This document shows positions 35,070 to 43,254 of a stretch of 64,000 nucleotides of DNA, in pieces. A program made the position numbers and the translations under genes. Origin of the DNA: Gammaproteobacteria bacterium. GTDB lineage: Bacteria > Pseudomonadota > Gammaproteobacteria > Pseudomonadales > Azotimanducaceae. The DNA lies in the NCBI GenBank assembly GCA_026708185.1, contig JAPOVK010000015.1, positions 62,001 to 126,000 of the forward strand, given 5' to 3'. Positions within the stretch are counted from its first letter, which is position 1; each line of letters starts with the position of its first letter. Below the pieces are notes generated by a model. That model was not told the DNA's origin. It worked only from the letters and a program-made list of their open reading frames with translations, and ran no database searches.

Positions 35070-36491
35070 ATGGATCTGAGCGGCTACGACTTCCTGGACT
35101 TCGGCGCGTCGAAGAACGGGCTCTTCGAGTTCGCCAACGTGCGCTTAGGCGGGACGAACGGTCTTGGGGTGGACACCGATCCACGTAAAGTGGCGCTGAC
35201 GCGCAGCCTCGGACACGATTGTATGGTAGGCGACGTCTCGCGGATCGACTGGCCCGAGGACTCTGTTCGGTTCGTCACGATGAGCCACGTACTGGCGCGC
35301 CTGCCTGATCTCGAAGCGGTGCAGCGCGTGCTGGCCGGTGCCGCCCGGGTCGCGTCGGACTTCCTCTTCATCCAGGGTCCGTTCTTCGATGCCGACGGGG
35401 CTCTTGCTGAGGACGGTCTGAAGCTCTACTGGTCCGACTGGGCCGACCATCCGTGCCGTCTGACCACGGCTGCGTTGCGGGAGACGCTGGACGCGCTGGG
35501 GCTGCACGACTACGTCTGCATGGGCCGAGCGGAGGTGGCGGGCTCGGCGGACCCGGCGGTCCACCCCCTGGACTCGCCGCCGGACCAGCATGGCTACGAC
35601 GCCGACGAGCATCCGCCGAAGCCGGCGGTGTCGTTCGCGGCGCCGAAGTACCCGGATCCCGTCTACCGGGAGATGGTGTGCGTGGTGCGCCTGCGCGACT
35701 TCCCCGGCTGGCCGGACGTGGTCGCCGCGCGCAAGGGCTGCGAGTGGATCGCGCCGAGGCTGCCGAAGCTGAAGGCCGACATGGACGTGAGCGGGTACGA
35801 CTTCCTGGACTTCGGCGCGTCGACTGGCGAAGCCATCGAGTTCGCCCGGGCGCGCCTCGGCGGCACGAACGGCCTCGGCGTGGACATCGACCCGCAGAAG
35901 GTGGCCCGGATGCGGAGCCTGGGCTACGAGTGCGCGGAAGGAGACGTGACCCGGATCGACCTGCCGGAAGACTCGGTCCGGTTCGTCACGATGAGCCACG
36001 TACTGGAACGTCTGCCGGATCTCGAAGCGGTGCGGCGCGCGCTGGCCGGTGCCGCCCGGGTCGCGTCGGACTTCCTCTTCATCCAGGGTCCGTTCTTCGA
36101 TGCCGACGGGGCTCTTGCCGAGGACGGTCTGAAGTTCTACTGGTCCGACTGGACGTACCACACGTGCCATTTGACGACGGACGCCTTGCGCGAGACGCTC
36201 GACGCGCTCGGGCTGCGCGACTACGTGTGCATGGGCCGGGCAGAGGTCGCGGACTCGACGGACCCGGCGGTCCATCCGCTCGAGTCGCCGCCGGACCAGC
36301 ACGGCTACGACGTCGACGTGCATCCGCCGAAGCCGGCGGTGACGTTCGCGGCGCCCGGGTACCCGGATCCCGTCTACCGGGAGATCGTGTGCGTCGTGCG
36401 CCTGCGCAGTTTTTCGGGCTGGCCGGACGTTGTCGCCGCACGGCATGGTTGCGAGCCGATCGTCCGCTCTGGGGACGAAATCGGCGCCGCG
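35070..36491 (+). repeat. 711-bp direct duplication inside the methyltransferase-like gene
   Basis: Unit 1 begins at 35070, unit 2 at 35781 (period 711 bp, exactly 237 codons). A block of more than 80 bp around 35336-35406 and 36047-36117 is almost base-for-base identical, while other parts have drifted. That mosaic is typical of gene conversion or recent recombination between the units. Confidence 0.85.
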
Positions 36492-36578
36492 TCGAAGCCT
36501 GCCGTTGGACGAGGTTCGAAGCCCGGCAGTAGGATGCGCAGCCTCTTTGACCGCGTCGCCGCTTGGCGGTCGGCATAG
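35070..36578 (+). CDS. Internally duplicated methyltransferase-like protein
   Basis: 502 residues made of two 237-residue copies. Each opens M-D-(L/V)-SGYDFLDFGAS, a SAM-binding-like strand and loop, followed by GGTNGLGVD(T/I)DP, a second-strand acidic residue, GDV(S/T)RID, and SVRFVTMSHVL, the class I methyltransferase order. Copy 2 retains a family-like loop (FGASTGEAIEF) while copy 1 has FGASKNGLFEF, so copy 1 may be degenerate. I start at ATG 35070 because the second copy begins with the same residues; GTG 35031 also stays open. It may methylate a sugar of the locus. Confidence 0.75.
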   Translation: MDLSGYDFLDFGASKNGLFEFANVRLGGTNGLGVDTDPRKVALTRSLGHDCMVGDVSRIDWPEDSVRFVTMSHVLARLPDLEAVQRVLAGAARVASDFLFIQGPFFDADGALAEDGLKLYWSDWADHPCRLTTAALRETLDALGLHDYVCMGRAEVAGSADPAVHPLDSPPDQHGYDADEHPPKPAVSFAAPKYPDPVYREMVCVVRLRDFPGWPDVVAARKGCEWIAPRLPKLKADMDVSGYDFLDFGASTGEAIEFARARLGGTNGLGVDIDPQKVARMRSLGYECAEGDVTRIDLPEDSVRFVTMSHVLERLPDLEAVRRALAGAARVASDFLFIQGPFFDADGALAEDGLKFYWSDWTYHTCHLTTDALRETLDALGLRDYVCMGRAEVADSTDPAVHPLESPPDQHGYDVDVHPPKPAVTFAAPGYPDPVYREIVCVVRLRSFSGWPDVVAARHGCEPIVRSGDEIGAASKPAVGRGSKPGSRMRSLFDRVAAWRSA

Positions 36579-36632
36579 CGTCCTTTCGCCCGCGGGCGAG
36601 CGGCAAGCTGTTGGCAACGCCTTGCGGTTGCC

Positions 36633-38210
36633 TTAGGTTGGGTCGACGCTAGGCGACTCGTCTGGATCGGGCGAGCGCTGCTGCCGGTGCTCCGACACGA
36701 GTCGCAGCATCGCATCCGGGGCCGCTGGCGGCTTGGCGCGGGAGAGTAGCCGATGCGGCCAAGTCAGCGCGCCGCCCCAACGCCATCGGCGGCTGGCAGC
36801 AACGGCGACCAAGCCTTCGTTGAGGTGGTCGAGCAAACGCTCAAGCCGGCGGTTGCGCTCTAGGACGGTCCTGGTTCGCGCGGATTCGGCCCGGAGCGTT
36901 CGCCGGTCACGCTCCAGCGTCTGGATGCTGCGGCGTAGATCAGCCGCGCGCTTTCGTGCCGCCTGCAGGTCCGAACGTATGCGGGCCAACAGTCGACCGC
37001 GCTTTTGCAGTTCGCCACGTAGGGACTTCCTGCTGTTGGCAACCACCGAGAGCCGAGCGCGCGCTTCGGCAAGCTGTGTCTGTGCCTTTCCAAGCATTGA
37101 CGGCAATCCGTGTACCGCCCCAAGCAGCGCTTCGTTTTCGCGTTCGAGTACGGACGCTCGCGCGCGCAAGGCTGCGAGTTCGGCCTGATGCGCGGCACTC
37201 CGCTCCGTAACCACCGCGAGTTGCTCCGCGACCGCCGCGCGTTCTCGCTCGGCCACAAGTGCATCACCCATGTCGCTCGCGCGTTTCCGGAGTTCGCCTA
37301 GCATTGCCTTCAACTCGTGGGTCAGGTGGTCCGCGTCGTCAGTCCGCGGTGCGGGCGGTGGCTGGCGCCGCGAGACGTCGTTCTGAACAATGCCCTGGAT
37401 GAGGTCCACGTTCGTCAGCAGCGACTCTACATGGTCGCGGTTGGGCCCGTATTCCGGGCGGTGATGAGCTAGACCCAGGTCCATCAAGCCGAGAAGAAGC
37501 CGGTATTGACGGTCGAAATAGGGAACCAGCTGCAGCCACACCGGACTACGCATGAACTCTCGGTACGCGTTGAAGTGCTTCGGCTTGGACAGGCCCCAGT
37601 CGAGCGCTCGCTTCCCACGGACCGACGGTGCGGGTAGCGGTGCCCGTCTGGGGCTCATGTGGTAGCCGTGTACGCCCCGCAACACCCCTGGTGGCGGCGT
37701 TCCCCATCCGCGTGCGGTAACCAGGGCATAGAGGAGTTCCTCGTCGCGGCGTGGGTCGGCACCGTCAGGCAGCCTCACGGGGTAGTACGCATCGCTGCGC
37801 GTGAAATGGAGTCCGCTAAGGGCCAGTCGTCCTTTGCGGACCTCATTGCTGTATGGCAGGCCGTGCCGGGCCATACGGTCTATGTGGATGTCGGTGACGG
37901 CTTCGAGAATCAGGATGTCGATGTCTCCGATGTACGTGAACTCGGTGATTTCTCTCGGAGTCTCGAGGAATCGGACGCTATTGGGGGGTATGCCCGCCCA
38001 ACGGGCACCGCGGAGGAGGATGCGATCCTCGCCGAAATGCTCTCTTAGGATGCCCAGCGCTCGCTCGTTGCTGCTGCGGAACGCGCCCACGTCCTGCAGG
38101 CAGACCTCTACGCGAGCATCGGAATTGTGGTACAGCGCGCTCACGATGTACGGCAGTACGAAAATCTCGTAGCGCGTGTCGGCGGCCGTGAAGAAGGTGG
38201 TACGACTCAT
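36633..38210 (-). CDS. Putative glycosyltransferase with coiled-coil and SRRWRWG tail
   Basis: 525 residues. The N-terminal 250 look like a GT-A sugar transferase: MSRTTFFTAADTRYEIFVLPYIVSALYHN, then FTYIGDIDILIL with a D-x-D metal motif (96-98), and HFTRSDAYYPVRLPDG. A coiled coil runs 295-465, followed by AASRRWRWGGALTWPHRLLSRAK (471-493) and PDAMLRLVSEHRQQ. The tail is homologous to the gene at 31990-32949. ATG 38210 starts the recognisable domain. It lies 31 bp downstream of rmlD in the same direction, suggesting it uses dTDP-rhamnose or joins that transcript. Confidence 0.75.
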   Translation of the reverse strand: MSRTTFFTAADTRYEIFVLPYIVSALYHNSDARVEVCLQDVGAFRSSNERALGILREHFGEDRILLRGARWAGIPPNSVRFLETPREITEFTYIGDIDILILEAVTDIHIDRMARHGLPYSNEVRKGRLALSGLHFTRSDAYYPVRLPDGADPRRDEELLYALVTARGWGTPPPGVLRGVHGYHMSPRRAPLPAPSVRGKRALDWGLSKPKHFNAYREFMRSPVWLQLVPYFDRQYRLLLGLMDLGLAHHRPEYGPNRDHVESLLTNVDLIQGIVQNDVSRRQPPPAPRTDDADHLTHELKAMLGELRKRASDMGDALVAERERAAVAEQLAVVTERSAAHQAELAALRARASVLERENEALLGAVHGLPSMLGKAQTQLAEARARLSVVANSRKSLRGELQKRGRLLARIRSDLQAARKRAADLRRSIQTLERDRRTLRAESARTRTVLERNRRLERLLDHLNEGLVAVAASRRWRWGGALTWPHRLLSRAKPPAAPDAMLRLVSEHRQQRSPDPDESPSVDPT

Positions 38211-38241
38211 GGGCCTCGTGTCCGCTGATGCGGCCCGGCGC

Positions 38242-39120
38242 TCACGCGGGCAGGCGCGACCGCAGGTACTCCTGCAGGTGACGGTCCCAACGCTGCGCCT
38301 CGTATGCGAACGTCCGCGCTGCCTTGGTTGAGTCCAGCCGCGAGTTGAGCGGTCGTGCCGCTTTGGCCGGCCACTCCGCCGTCGTGATCGGCAGAATCTC
38401 CGGCACGTCCTCGAGTAGCCCGATCTGCGCCGCCGTCGACACGATCCGCCTTGCGAACGCACACCAAGATAGCGTCGGCACCGTGGAGAAGTGGTATGTG
38501 CCCCAGGCATCCTCGGTCGTGTCGACGGTCTCGGCGATCCGGCGGACGGCGTCCGCGATCGCGGTGGCAGGCGATGGTGAGCCGATCTGGTCGTCCACGA
38601 CCGTCAACCTTTTGCGGCTTCGGGCGAGGCGAAGAACGGTATCGACGAAGCTACGCCCGACGCGCCCGAAAACCCAGCTCACGCGTAAGATGATGTGCCG
38701 GTGGGTGGCGGCGCGCAGTTGCTCTTCGCCGGCGAGCTTCGAGGCGCCGTAGACGCCTAGGGGATTCGGTGCGTCGTCTTCGACGTAGGGCGTCGGTTTT
38801 CGACCGTCGAAGACGTAGTCCGTGGAGAAATGGATGATACCGACGTGGCGATCCGCACAGACGCGACCGAGGAGCGCGAGGGCATCGGCGTTGACCGCAT
38901 GGGCGAGACCGCTCTCGTCCTCGGCGCGGTCCACGGCGGTGTACGCAGCGCAGTTGACAACCAGGTCGGGCATCGCCTCGTCGAACCTTCGATCGATCGC
39001 CTCTGCACTCGTGATGTCCAAGTCCCCGCGGCCGTAAGCACTCACTTGGAAGGTCTCGTCGGAGAGGGCGACCACCTCGGATCCCACTTGTCCATGGCAA
39101 CCCGTCACGAGAACTCTCAT
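38242..39120 (-). CDS. rmlD: dTDP-4-dehydrorhamnose reductase
   Basis: 292 residues, SDR fold: VTGCHGQVGSEVVAL at the N-terminus, NCAAYTAVDRAEDE, STDYVFDGRKPTPYVEDD, catalytic YGASKLAGEE (about 123-132) and WVFGRVGRSFV. It makes dTDP-L-rhamnose, the last step of the pathway. Its ATG overlaps the rmlC stop by ATGA, placing it third in an rmlA-rmlC-rmlD operon on minus. Confidence 0.95.
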   Translation of the reverse strand: MRVLVTGCHGQVGSEVVALSDETFQVSAYGRGDLDITSAEAIDRRFDEAMPDLVVNCAAYTAVDRAEDESGLAHAVNADALALLGRVCADRHVGIIHFSTDYVFDGRKPTPYVEDDAPNPLGVYGASKLAGEEQLRAATHRHIILRVSWVFGRVGRSFVDTVLRLARSRKRLTVVDDQIGSPSPATAIADAVRRIAETVDTTEDAWGTYHFSTVPTLSWCAFARRIVSTAAQIGLLEDVPEILPITTAEWPAKAARPLNSRLDSTKAARTFAYEAQRWDRHLQEYLRSRLPA

Positions 39121-39644
39121 CGTCCGAGATACTCGTCCAAGGTGGGATTCGCGGCATCCGCCGCGGACACGATCGGGCGATCAACTGGCCACTCGATCCC
39201 AATGGACGGATCGTCCCAGCGCACGCCCCGCCCGTCGTTCGCGTCGTAGTAGGTCGTGCACTTGTATTCGAAGTCCGCGACGTCCGAAAGTACGCAGAAG
39301 CCGTGCGCGTAGCCGGGCGGGATGAAAAGCTGCGCATGGGACTCGTCGTCGAGCGTGACGCCAACGTGCTGCCGGAAGGTCGGCGAGGAAGGATCGATGT
39401 CCACCGCGACGTCGAATGCACGTCCGCGGGCGACCCGTACGAGCTTCCCCTGCGGCGAGCGCTCTTGGAAGTGCAACCCGCGCAGTACGCCCCGCCCCGA
39501 CCGGGAGTGATTGTCCTGGACGAATTCGTAGCCCAAGCCGTAGCGTTCGGCCTGGAAGGTCTCGAGGAAGAAGCCGCGCTCGTCGCGGAACACATCGGGG
39601 TGGATGATCAGGACGCCCGGCAAGGGCGTCTGGTCAATTCGCAT
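39117..39644 (-). CDS. rmlC: dTDP-4-dehydrorhamnose 3,5-epimerase
   Basis: 175 residues with the cupin fold of RmlC. Markers are ALPGVLIIHPDVFRDERGFFLETF-type N-terminus, NHSRSGRGVLRGLHFQ with the catalytic His, GRAFDVAVDIDPSSPTF, and PPGYAHGFCVLSD. It converts dTDP-4-keto-6-deoxyglucose to the 4-keto-rhamnose form. It overlaps the end of rmlA by 11 bp and the start of rmlD by 4 bp. Confidence 0.95.
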   Translation of the reverse strand: MRIDQTPLPGVLIIHPDVFRDERGFFLETFQAERYGLGYEFVQDNHSRSGRGVLRGLHFQERSPQGKLVRVARGRAFDVAVDIDPSSPTFRQHVGVTLDDESHAQLFIPPGYAHGFCVLSDVADFEYKCTTYYDANDGRGVRWDDPSIGIEWPVDRPIVSAADAANPTLDEYLGR

Positions 39645-40551
39645 AGCCGTCGGTCGCGGGAGCCCCCTCGTCGAGGAGCGCCTCCAGGTAATCGCCGTAG
39701 GGGCGCCCGCGGTAGCCGTTGGCGAGCCCTGCGAGGGCGTCGTCGCTGATCCAACCCATGCGCCACGCCACCTCCTCCGGGCAGGCGATCTTGAAGCCCT
39801 GCCGGTGCTCGATGGTCTGCACGAAGAGGCTCGCGTCGAGCAGTGATTCCGGTGTCCCGGTGTCGAGCCAGGCCATGCCGCGCCCGAACTGGACGGCGTC
39901 GAGTTGGCCTCGGAGAAGGTAGGCGCGGTTCACATCGGTGATCTCCGTTTCGCCGCGCCCGGACGGTGCCAGGGACTCGGCGATTTCGACCACGTTGTTG
40001 TCGTAGACGTACATCCCCGTCACGGCGAGATTCGACTTGGGTTGGTGCGGCTTCTCCTGTATGTCGACGGGCTTACCCTGGGCGTCGACTTCGAGGACGC
40101 CGAACTGGCGCGGATCCTTCACCGGATAGGTGAATACCGTCGCGCCGCGGTTCGACTCGATGGCGTCGCGCGTCTTCTGCGACAGTTCGCTGCCGAAGAA
40201 GACATTGTCGCCGAGGATCAGGGCGACGGGCGATGCACCGATGAAGTCGCGGCCCACGATGAAGGCGTCCGGGATGCCGCGCGGCTCGTGCTGGACGGCG
40301 TAGCGGATCTGCATGCCCCATTGCGAGCCGTCGCCGAGCAACTCCTCGAGCCGGGGCGTATCGCGCGGCGTGGACACGAGGAGCACGTCCCGCACGCCAC
40401 CGAGCATCAGGGTCGTCAGCGGGTAGTAGACCATCGGCTTGTCGTAGACGGGCAACAGTTGCTTGGAGACGCTGACGGTCACGGGGTGAAGACGCAGGTT
40501 GCGCCCCCCGGCGAGTACGATGCCCTTGGTGGGCGGTTGTTCCGTTAGCAT
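39634..40551 (-). CDS. rmlA: Glucose-1-phosphate thymidylyltransferase
   Basis: 305 residues, the first rhamnose-pathway enzyme (glucose-1-phosphate + dTTP to dTDP-glucose). The body is typical: VSVSKQLLPVYDKPMVYYPL, GDGSQWGMQIRYAVQ, LGDNVFFG, QFGVLEVD, EKPHQPKSNLAVTGMYVYD, WLDTGTPESLLDAS. The nucleotide-binding loop is abnormal: LAGGRNLRLHPVT, where the family has LAGGSGTRLHPVT, three residues changed without change of length. Start ATG 40551 overlaps, on the other strand, the ATG proposed for the HAD gene (CATG). Confidence 0.92.
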   Translation of the reverse strand: MLTEQPPTKGIVLAGGRNLRLHPVTVSVSKQLLPVYDKPMVYYPLTTLMLGGVRDVLLVSTPRDTPRLEELLGDGSQWGMQIRYAVQHEPRGIPDAFIVGRDFIGASPVALILGDNVFFGSELSQKTRDAIESNRGATVFTYPVKDPRQFGVLEVDAQGKPVDIQEKPHQPKSNLAVTGMYVYDNNVVEIAESLAPSGRGETEITDVNRAYLLRGQLDAVQFGRGMAWLDTGTPESLLDASLFVQTIEHRQGFKIACPEEVAWRMGWISDDALAGLANGYRGRPYGDYLEALLDEGAPATDGYAN

Positions 40552-41440
40552 GTCGAATACCGTATCACATCGCCCCGGGAGCCTTGGCTTGGTTGCCGCG
40601 GACCACGGCAGGTCGATCCGTCTTCTTGCCGTCGACATCGACGGCACGCTGGTGACGGACGGCGACGTTGTGTCACCGGCGACGCGGGCCGCGCTCCAGT
40701 TGGCGGCGGACCGTTTCGCACTCGTGCTCGCGACCGGTCGCCGCTACCGAACGACCCGGCAGGTCATGTCCGCGCTGGACCTGCCATTGCCGGCCGTTTG
40801 TTTGGGCGGCGCCTTGACCAAAAGCGCCGCCGGGCGGACGTTGCATGCCACACCGTTCTCCGCCGAGGACATCGCCGGAGTACTCGACCTGGCCCATCGC
40901 CGCGACTTGGCGCTGGTCCTGCAACGGGACGCGCACGCGCTTGGCGGCGCCGACTTCGTCGTCGATGCGGGTCTGCCTTGGAATCGCGCTACGCGGCACT
41001 ACGTGGACGTGGGGGGCGCGGCGGGCCGAGCGGACCCCGACATCGGAGGCGCCCGCTATGAAGACATCCTCGTGGTCGGCTGCTTTGGCGAACGTGGGCC
41101 GTTGGCCGCGCTCGAGGACGACATCGCCCGGCTTCCCGGAGCGTACGAGACGGTCTTGGTGCCGTCGCAGAAGACGCCCGGGTGGTACTTGGAGGTCATA
41201 CGCGCCGGCGTGAGCAAGTGGGCAGCTTTGCGGCGTTATGCGGGTGTCGTAGGCATCCCGGAAGAAGCCATTTGCGCCGTCGGAGACGCATTGAACGACC
41301 TGCCCATGATCCGCGGCGCCGGGTTCGGCGTGGCCATGGGGAACGCCCATCCTGCGGTGAAGGAGGCGGCGGCCTGGACAACGGGGCGGAACGACGAAGA
41401 CGGCTTGGTGACGCTGATCGACCGCCTGATGGCGGACTGA
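40550..41440 (+). CDS. HAD-superfamily Cof-type phosphatase
   Basis: About 296 residues. HAD motif I is AVDIDGTLVTDG; motif II region LVLATGRRYRTTRQ; the C2B cap domain lies between; the lysine is in GVSKWAALRRYAG and motif IV is GDALNDLPMI. The Cof/YbiV group dephosphorylates sugar phosphates or cofactors such as FMN. ATG 40550 shares its bases with the divergent rmlA start; TTG 40589, with GGGAG seven bases upstream, leaves more room for rmlA and is a serious alternative. Confidence 0.85.
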   Translation: MSNTVSHRPGSLGLVAADHGRSIRLLAVDIDGTLVTDGDVVSPATRAALQLAADRFALVLATGRRYRTTRQVMSALDLPLPAVCLGGALTKSAAGRTLHATPFSAEDIAGVLDLAHRRDLALVLQRDAHALGGADFVVDAGLPWNRATRHYVDVGGAAGRADPDIGGARYEDILVVGCFGERGPLAALEDDIARLPGAYETVLVPSQKTPGWYLEVIRAGVSKWAALRRYAGVVGIPEEAICAVGDALNDLPMIRGAGFGVAMGNAHPAVKEAAAWTTGRNDEDGLVTLIDRLMAD

Positions 41441-41466
41441 CGCGCGCGCCCCAAAAGCCGGGGGTT

Positions 41467-41542
41467 CGGCCCAAGGCCACGCCGACCTCGCGTGAAACAG
41501 ATGCCGCCGTTCGCTGCGTTTCTCTCTGGCGTGTGTTTCACG
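41467..41542. repeat. Dispersed palindromic repeat, copy 2
   Basis: Inverted relative to copy 1 (585-664). Left end has GGCCCAAGGCCACGCCGAC, then GTGAAACAGATGCC, and right arm TGTGTTTCAC at 41533-41542. On the minus strand it reads GTGAAACACACGCCAGAGAGAAACGCAGCGAACGGCGGC in outline, matching copy 1 at most positions, including compensating changes in the arms. It lies between the HAD gene and ahcY. Confidence 0.7.
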
Positions 41543-41606
41543 CGCGGGCATTGCGATCACCGCCGCGGCTGGTATGGTGCGCCATCCGCTCGAACGAGAC
41601 CCCTCC

Positions 41607-42968
41607 ATGCCCGACTACCAAGTCGCCGACATCACTCTAGCGGAGTTCGGCCGCCGCGAGATCGCCCTCGCCGAGGCCGAGATGCCGGCGCTCATGGCGC
41701 TGCGACGCAGGTACGAAGCCGACCAGCCCCTGGCTGGCGCACGGATCATCGGCTGCATCCACATGACGATCCAGACGGCCGTACTGATCCGCACGCTGAA
41801 AGCGCTCGGTGCCGAGGTGCGTTGGTCGTCCTGCAACATCTTCTCCACGCAGGACCATGCAGCGGCCGCCATGGCGGCGGATGGCGTGCCGGTCTACGCC
41901 TGGAAAGGCGAGACCGAGCAGGAGTACGAGTGGTGTATCGAGCAGACGATCCTGAAGGACGGCGAGCCTTGGGACGCCAACTTGTTGCTTGATGACGGCG
42001 GCGATCTCACGCTCATGGTGCATGAACGCTTTCCGGCCATGCTCGGCCGGATCCACGGTTTGAGCGAAGAGACGACCACCGGAGTCCACCGGCTCTTGGA
42101 AATGCTCGGGGAGCACGCGCTCAAGGTGCCTGCTATCAATGTCAATGACTCCATCACCAAGTCGAAGAACGACAACCGCTACGGTTGCCGCCATAGCCTG
42201 AACGACGCGATCAAGCGCGCCACGGACGTGCTCATGGCGGGCAAGCGCGCGTTGGTCATCGGCTACGGGGATGTCGGCAAAGGGTCGTCGGCGAGCCTGC
42301 GCCAGGAGGGCATGATCGTGCGCATCGTCGAAGTGGATCCGATCTGCGCCATGCAGGCGTGCATGGACGGCTACGAAGTGGTCGCGGCCTATACGGGTGG
42401 CATCAACACGGGCCGGGTCGAGGACATCGACCACCGCCTTCTCGGCGAGACGGACCTGATCGTCACCTGCACCGGCAATACCGACGTCTGCGACGCCGCC
42501 ATGCTTCAGTCGGTCAAGCGTGGGGCGATCGTGTGCAACATCGGACACTTCGACAACGAGATCGACACGGCCTTCATGCGCGAGAACTGGCGCTGGCAGG
42601 TGGTCAAGGACCAGGTGCACCAGGTGTTTCGCAGCGACGATCCGGCCGACTACGTCATCCTGCTTTCGGAGGGCCGTTTGGTGAACCTGGGCAACGCCAT
42701 GGGCCATCCGTCGCGGGTGATGGACGGTTCCTTCGCCAACCAGGTCTTGGCGCAGATGCACCTGTACGAGCAGGGGTGGGCGGATCAGGATCCGGCTCAA
42801 CGCTCCCCGGTCACGGTCGAGGTGCTGCCCAAGAAGCTCGACGAAGAAGTCGCGCAACTCATGGTCGAGGGCTTCGGCGGTGTCGTCACGCGTTTGACGA
42901 GAGCCCAGGCGGACTACATCAACGTCGCCTCGTCCGGGCCTTTCAAGCCGGAGACGTACAAGTACTGA
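41607..42968 (+). CDS. ahcY: S-adenosyl-L-homocysteine hydrolase
   Basis: 453 residues, NAD-dependent enzyme that splits SAH to adenosine and homocysteine, clearing the by-product of methylation. Seen: [55 protein letters not shown] with the catalytic Lys/Asp, NAD fold [16 protein letters not shown], and C-terminal FKPETYKY. The residues are complete and the length is normal. A SAH riboswitch was looked for in the 160-bp leader but not recognised; the leader instead holds palindromic repeat copy 2. Confidence 0.97.
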   Translation: MPDYQVADITLAEFGRREIALAEAEMPALMALRRRYEADQPLAGARIIGCIHMTIQTAVLIRTLKALGAEVRWSSCNIFSTQDHAAAAMAADGVPVYAWKGETEQEYEWCIEQTILKDGEPWDANLLLDDGGDLTLMVHERFPAMLGRIHGLSEETTTGVHRLLEMLGEHALKVPAINVNDSITKSKNDNRYGCRHSLNDAIKRATDVLMAGKRALVIGYGDVGKGSSASLRQEGMIVRIVEVDPICAMQACMDGYEVVAAYTGGINTGRVEDIDHRLLGETDLIVTCTGNTDVCDAAMLQSVKRGAIVCNIGHFDNEIDTAFMRENWRWQVVKDQVHQVFRSDDPADYVILLSEGRLVNLGNAMGHPSRVMDGSFANQVLAQMHLYEQGWADQDPAQRSPVTVEVLPKKLDEEVAQLMVEGFGGVVTRLTRAQADYINVASSGPFKPETYKY

Positions 42969-42980
42969 CCTCCCCCGTGT

Positions 42981-43025
42981 GAGCGAGGCTCGGGTCGCTC
43001 AGAGCGCGCGCGCTAAAGCGCGCGC
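42981..43025. terminator. Convergent hairpins between ahcY and the SelW-like gene
   Basis: GAGCGA (42981-42986) pairs with TCGCTC (42995-43000), and a perfect palindrome GCGCGCGCT-AA-AGCGCGCGC occupies 43006-43025, overlapping the TAG stop of the minus-strand gene. No T-tract is present, so a bidirectional terminator is likely but unproven. Confidence 0.5.
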
Positions 43026-43240
43026 AACTCCCCGACCAGCGCGTCCTCGTCGGGGAACTCCCCGGTCTCGTGCTTCGAGTAGACGAGCTTGCCGTCGACG
43101 TTCACGTCGAAGATGCCGCCGGCACCCTCGATGAGAAACGACTCCTCGCCGAACGCATCCTTGATCTTTGCAGCCAAACTGACCGCGACGGGCTTGTAGC
43201 CTCAGGAAGTGCAGTAGGTGATCGAGATGTCCATGACCAT
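43013..43240 (-). CDS. SelW-like (Rdx family) selenoprotein with in-frame TGA
   Basis: 75 residues if TGA at 43204-43202 is read as selenocysteine: MVMDISITYCTSUGYKPVAV. The C-x-x-U redox motif, the following helix (SLAAKIKDAFGEESFLIEG) and GGIFDVNVDGKLVYSKHE with TGEFPDEDALVGEL are the SelW/SelT/SelH thioredoxin-like pattern, where Sec or Cys sits at this position. Homology continues on both sides of the TGA in one frame. AAGGGAG precedes the start; ATG 43234 has better spacing. It lies 14 bp after the PPOX gene. GGTC at 43184-43181 could be a bSECIS apical loop. A sequencing error (TGC or TGT) is the alternative. Confidence 0.8.
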
Positions 43241-43254
43241 GGCTCCCTTGGGGT

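Noticed and set aside
36579-36632. GGCAAC...GTTGCC hairpin between convergent genes as a terminator
   Set aside because: The stem is only 6 bp and no T-tract follows; insufficient for a terminator call.
22295-38210. Phage or transposon origin of the glycan island
   Set aside because: No integrase, transposase, terminal repeats or tRNA attachment site were seen; the codon pattern is similar to the rest of the window.
41441-41606. Possible SAH riboswitch before ahcY
   Set aside because: I could not find the conserved SAH-riboswitch core by eye; the structured part of the leader is better explained as the second dispersed palindrome.
43150-43201. A definite bSECIS hairpin after the TGA
   Set aside because: A GGTC suited to an apical loop is present at a reasonable distance, but I could not build a convincing stem by eye, so it is not listed as a feature.
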